Source: Phycisphaeraceae bacterium
Lineage (GTDB): Bacteria; Planctomycetota; Phycisphaerae; Phycisphaerales; Phycisphaeraceae
Direction: 5' to 3'
Assembly: GCA_020851395.1 (NCBI GenBank)
Contig: JADZCW010000206.1
Coordinates: 1-5,935 of the forward strand
Length of the DNA stretch: 5,935 nucleotides
Below, piece after piece: positions 5,862-5,935 of this stretch (position 1 is the stretch's first letter; each line of letters opens with the position of its first letter). A program made the translations under genes and the position numbers. The notes beneath the pieces were generated by a model, which saw nothing but the letters and a program-made list of their open reading frames with translations, ran no database searches and was not told the origin of the DNA.

Positions 5862-5935
5862 ATGGCTAAGAAGAAAGCGACCAAGAAGAAGGGCACGAAG
5901 AAGAAGGCCACCAAGAAGAAGGCCAAGAAGAAGAA
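5862..5935 (+). CDS. Lys-rich basic repeat protein, 5' end only (runs off window)
   Basis: The 24 complete codons visible start MAKKKATKKKGTKKKATKKK and continue AKKK; 15 of the 24 residues are Lys. The repeat is KKK plus two small residues (AT, GT, AT), encoded by 15-bp units at 5868-5882, 5883-5897 and 5898-5912, with shortened units after that. The ATG is preceded by GAGAGGAA (5849-5856) at normal spacing and by a good promoter, so the gene looks real and probably well expressed. Such tracts occur in histone-H1-like or HU-tail nucleoid proteins and as basic N-terminal extensions on other bacterial proteins, for example DksA/TraR-type ones. The folded part, if any, lies beyond the edge, so the function stays open. 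Nucleic-acid binding through charge is a reasonable inference. Confidence 0.75.
   Translation, partial: MAKKKATKKKGTKKKATKKKAKKK

Noticed and set aside
5732..5926. Minus-strand ORF starting with a strongly hydrophobic Phe-rich segment that looks like a membrane anchor
   Set aside because: The Phe/Val run is simply the antisense of the AAG repeats in the Lys-rich gene, which has a promoter and ribosome site. The hydrophobicity is an artefact.

Overview
The window is high-GC, densely coding bacterial DNA. GC-rich shadow frames run antisense to most genes. It suggests a planctomycete, possibly of the Phycisphaerae type, but this is inference. The hints are the base composition, a PTPS-like protein with an active-site Glu motif (such paralogues are reported from Planctomycetes among other phyla), a gene for a very Lys-rich protein, and two start codons without a Shine-Dalgarno sequence. 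No rRNA, tRNA, IS element, CRISPR array or phage gene was seen.

Minus-strand block (1-3578), read right to left. It holds a 6-pyruvoyl-tetrahydropterin-synthase/QueD-family protein (3578-3129), a soluble four-PAS sensor histidine kinase of the FixL kind (3036-784), and a FixJ-type response regulator (608 to beyond the left edge). The kinase and regulator form a two-component pair. The 175-bp gap between them carries a good sigma70-like promoter for the regulator. The 92-bp gap between the PTPS-like gene and the kinase holds a small hairpin and a possible 16-codon leader ORF that ends 6 nt before the kinase start.

Plus-strand block (3629-5587). A divergent 50-bp gap separates the PTPS-like gene from a PgeF/YfiH (multicopper-oxidase-like, LACC1) family gene. 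That gene is followed 33 bp later by a MalK/PotA/FbpC-type ABC importer ATPase with a TOBE domain. Both genes lack a Shine-Dalgarno sequence and have a -10-like hexamer exactly 6 nt before their ATG, so both may be leaderless. In the divergent gap the -10-like elements of the two strands overlap, so this may be a bidirectional promoter.

Right end (5588-5935). A 274-bp non-coding stretch holds a possible terminator, two GC-rich inverted repeats and a sigma70-like promoter. It leads into the 5' end of a Lys-rich protein (KKK repeated every five residues) that runs off the window.

The most interesting points are the unusual active site of the PTPS-like protein, the overlapping promoters with paired leaderless starts, and the Lys-repeat gene with its own promoter. 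Nothing here clearly amounts to a wholly new system.
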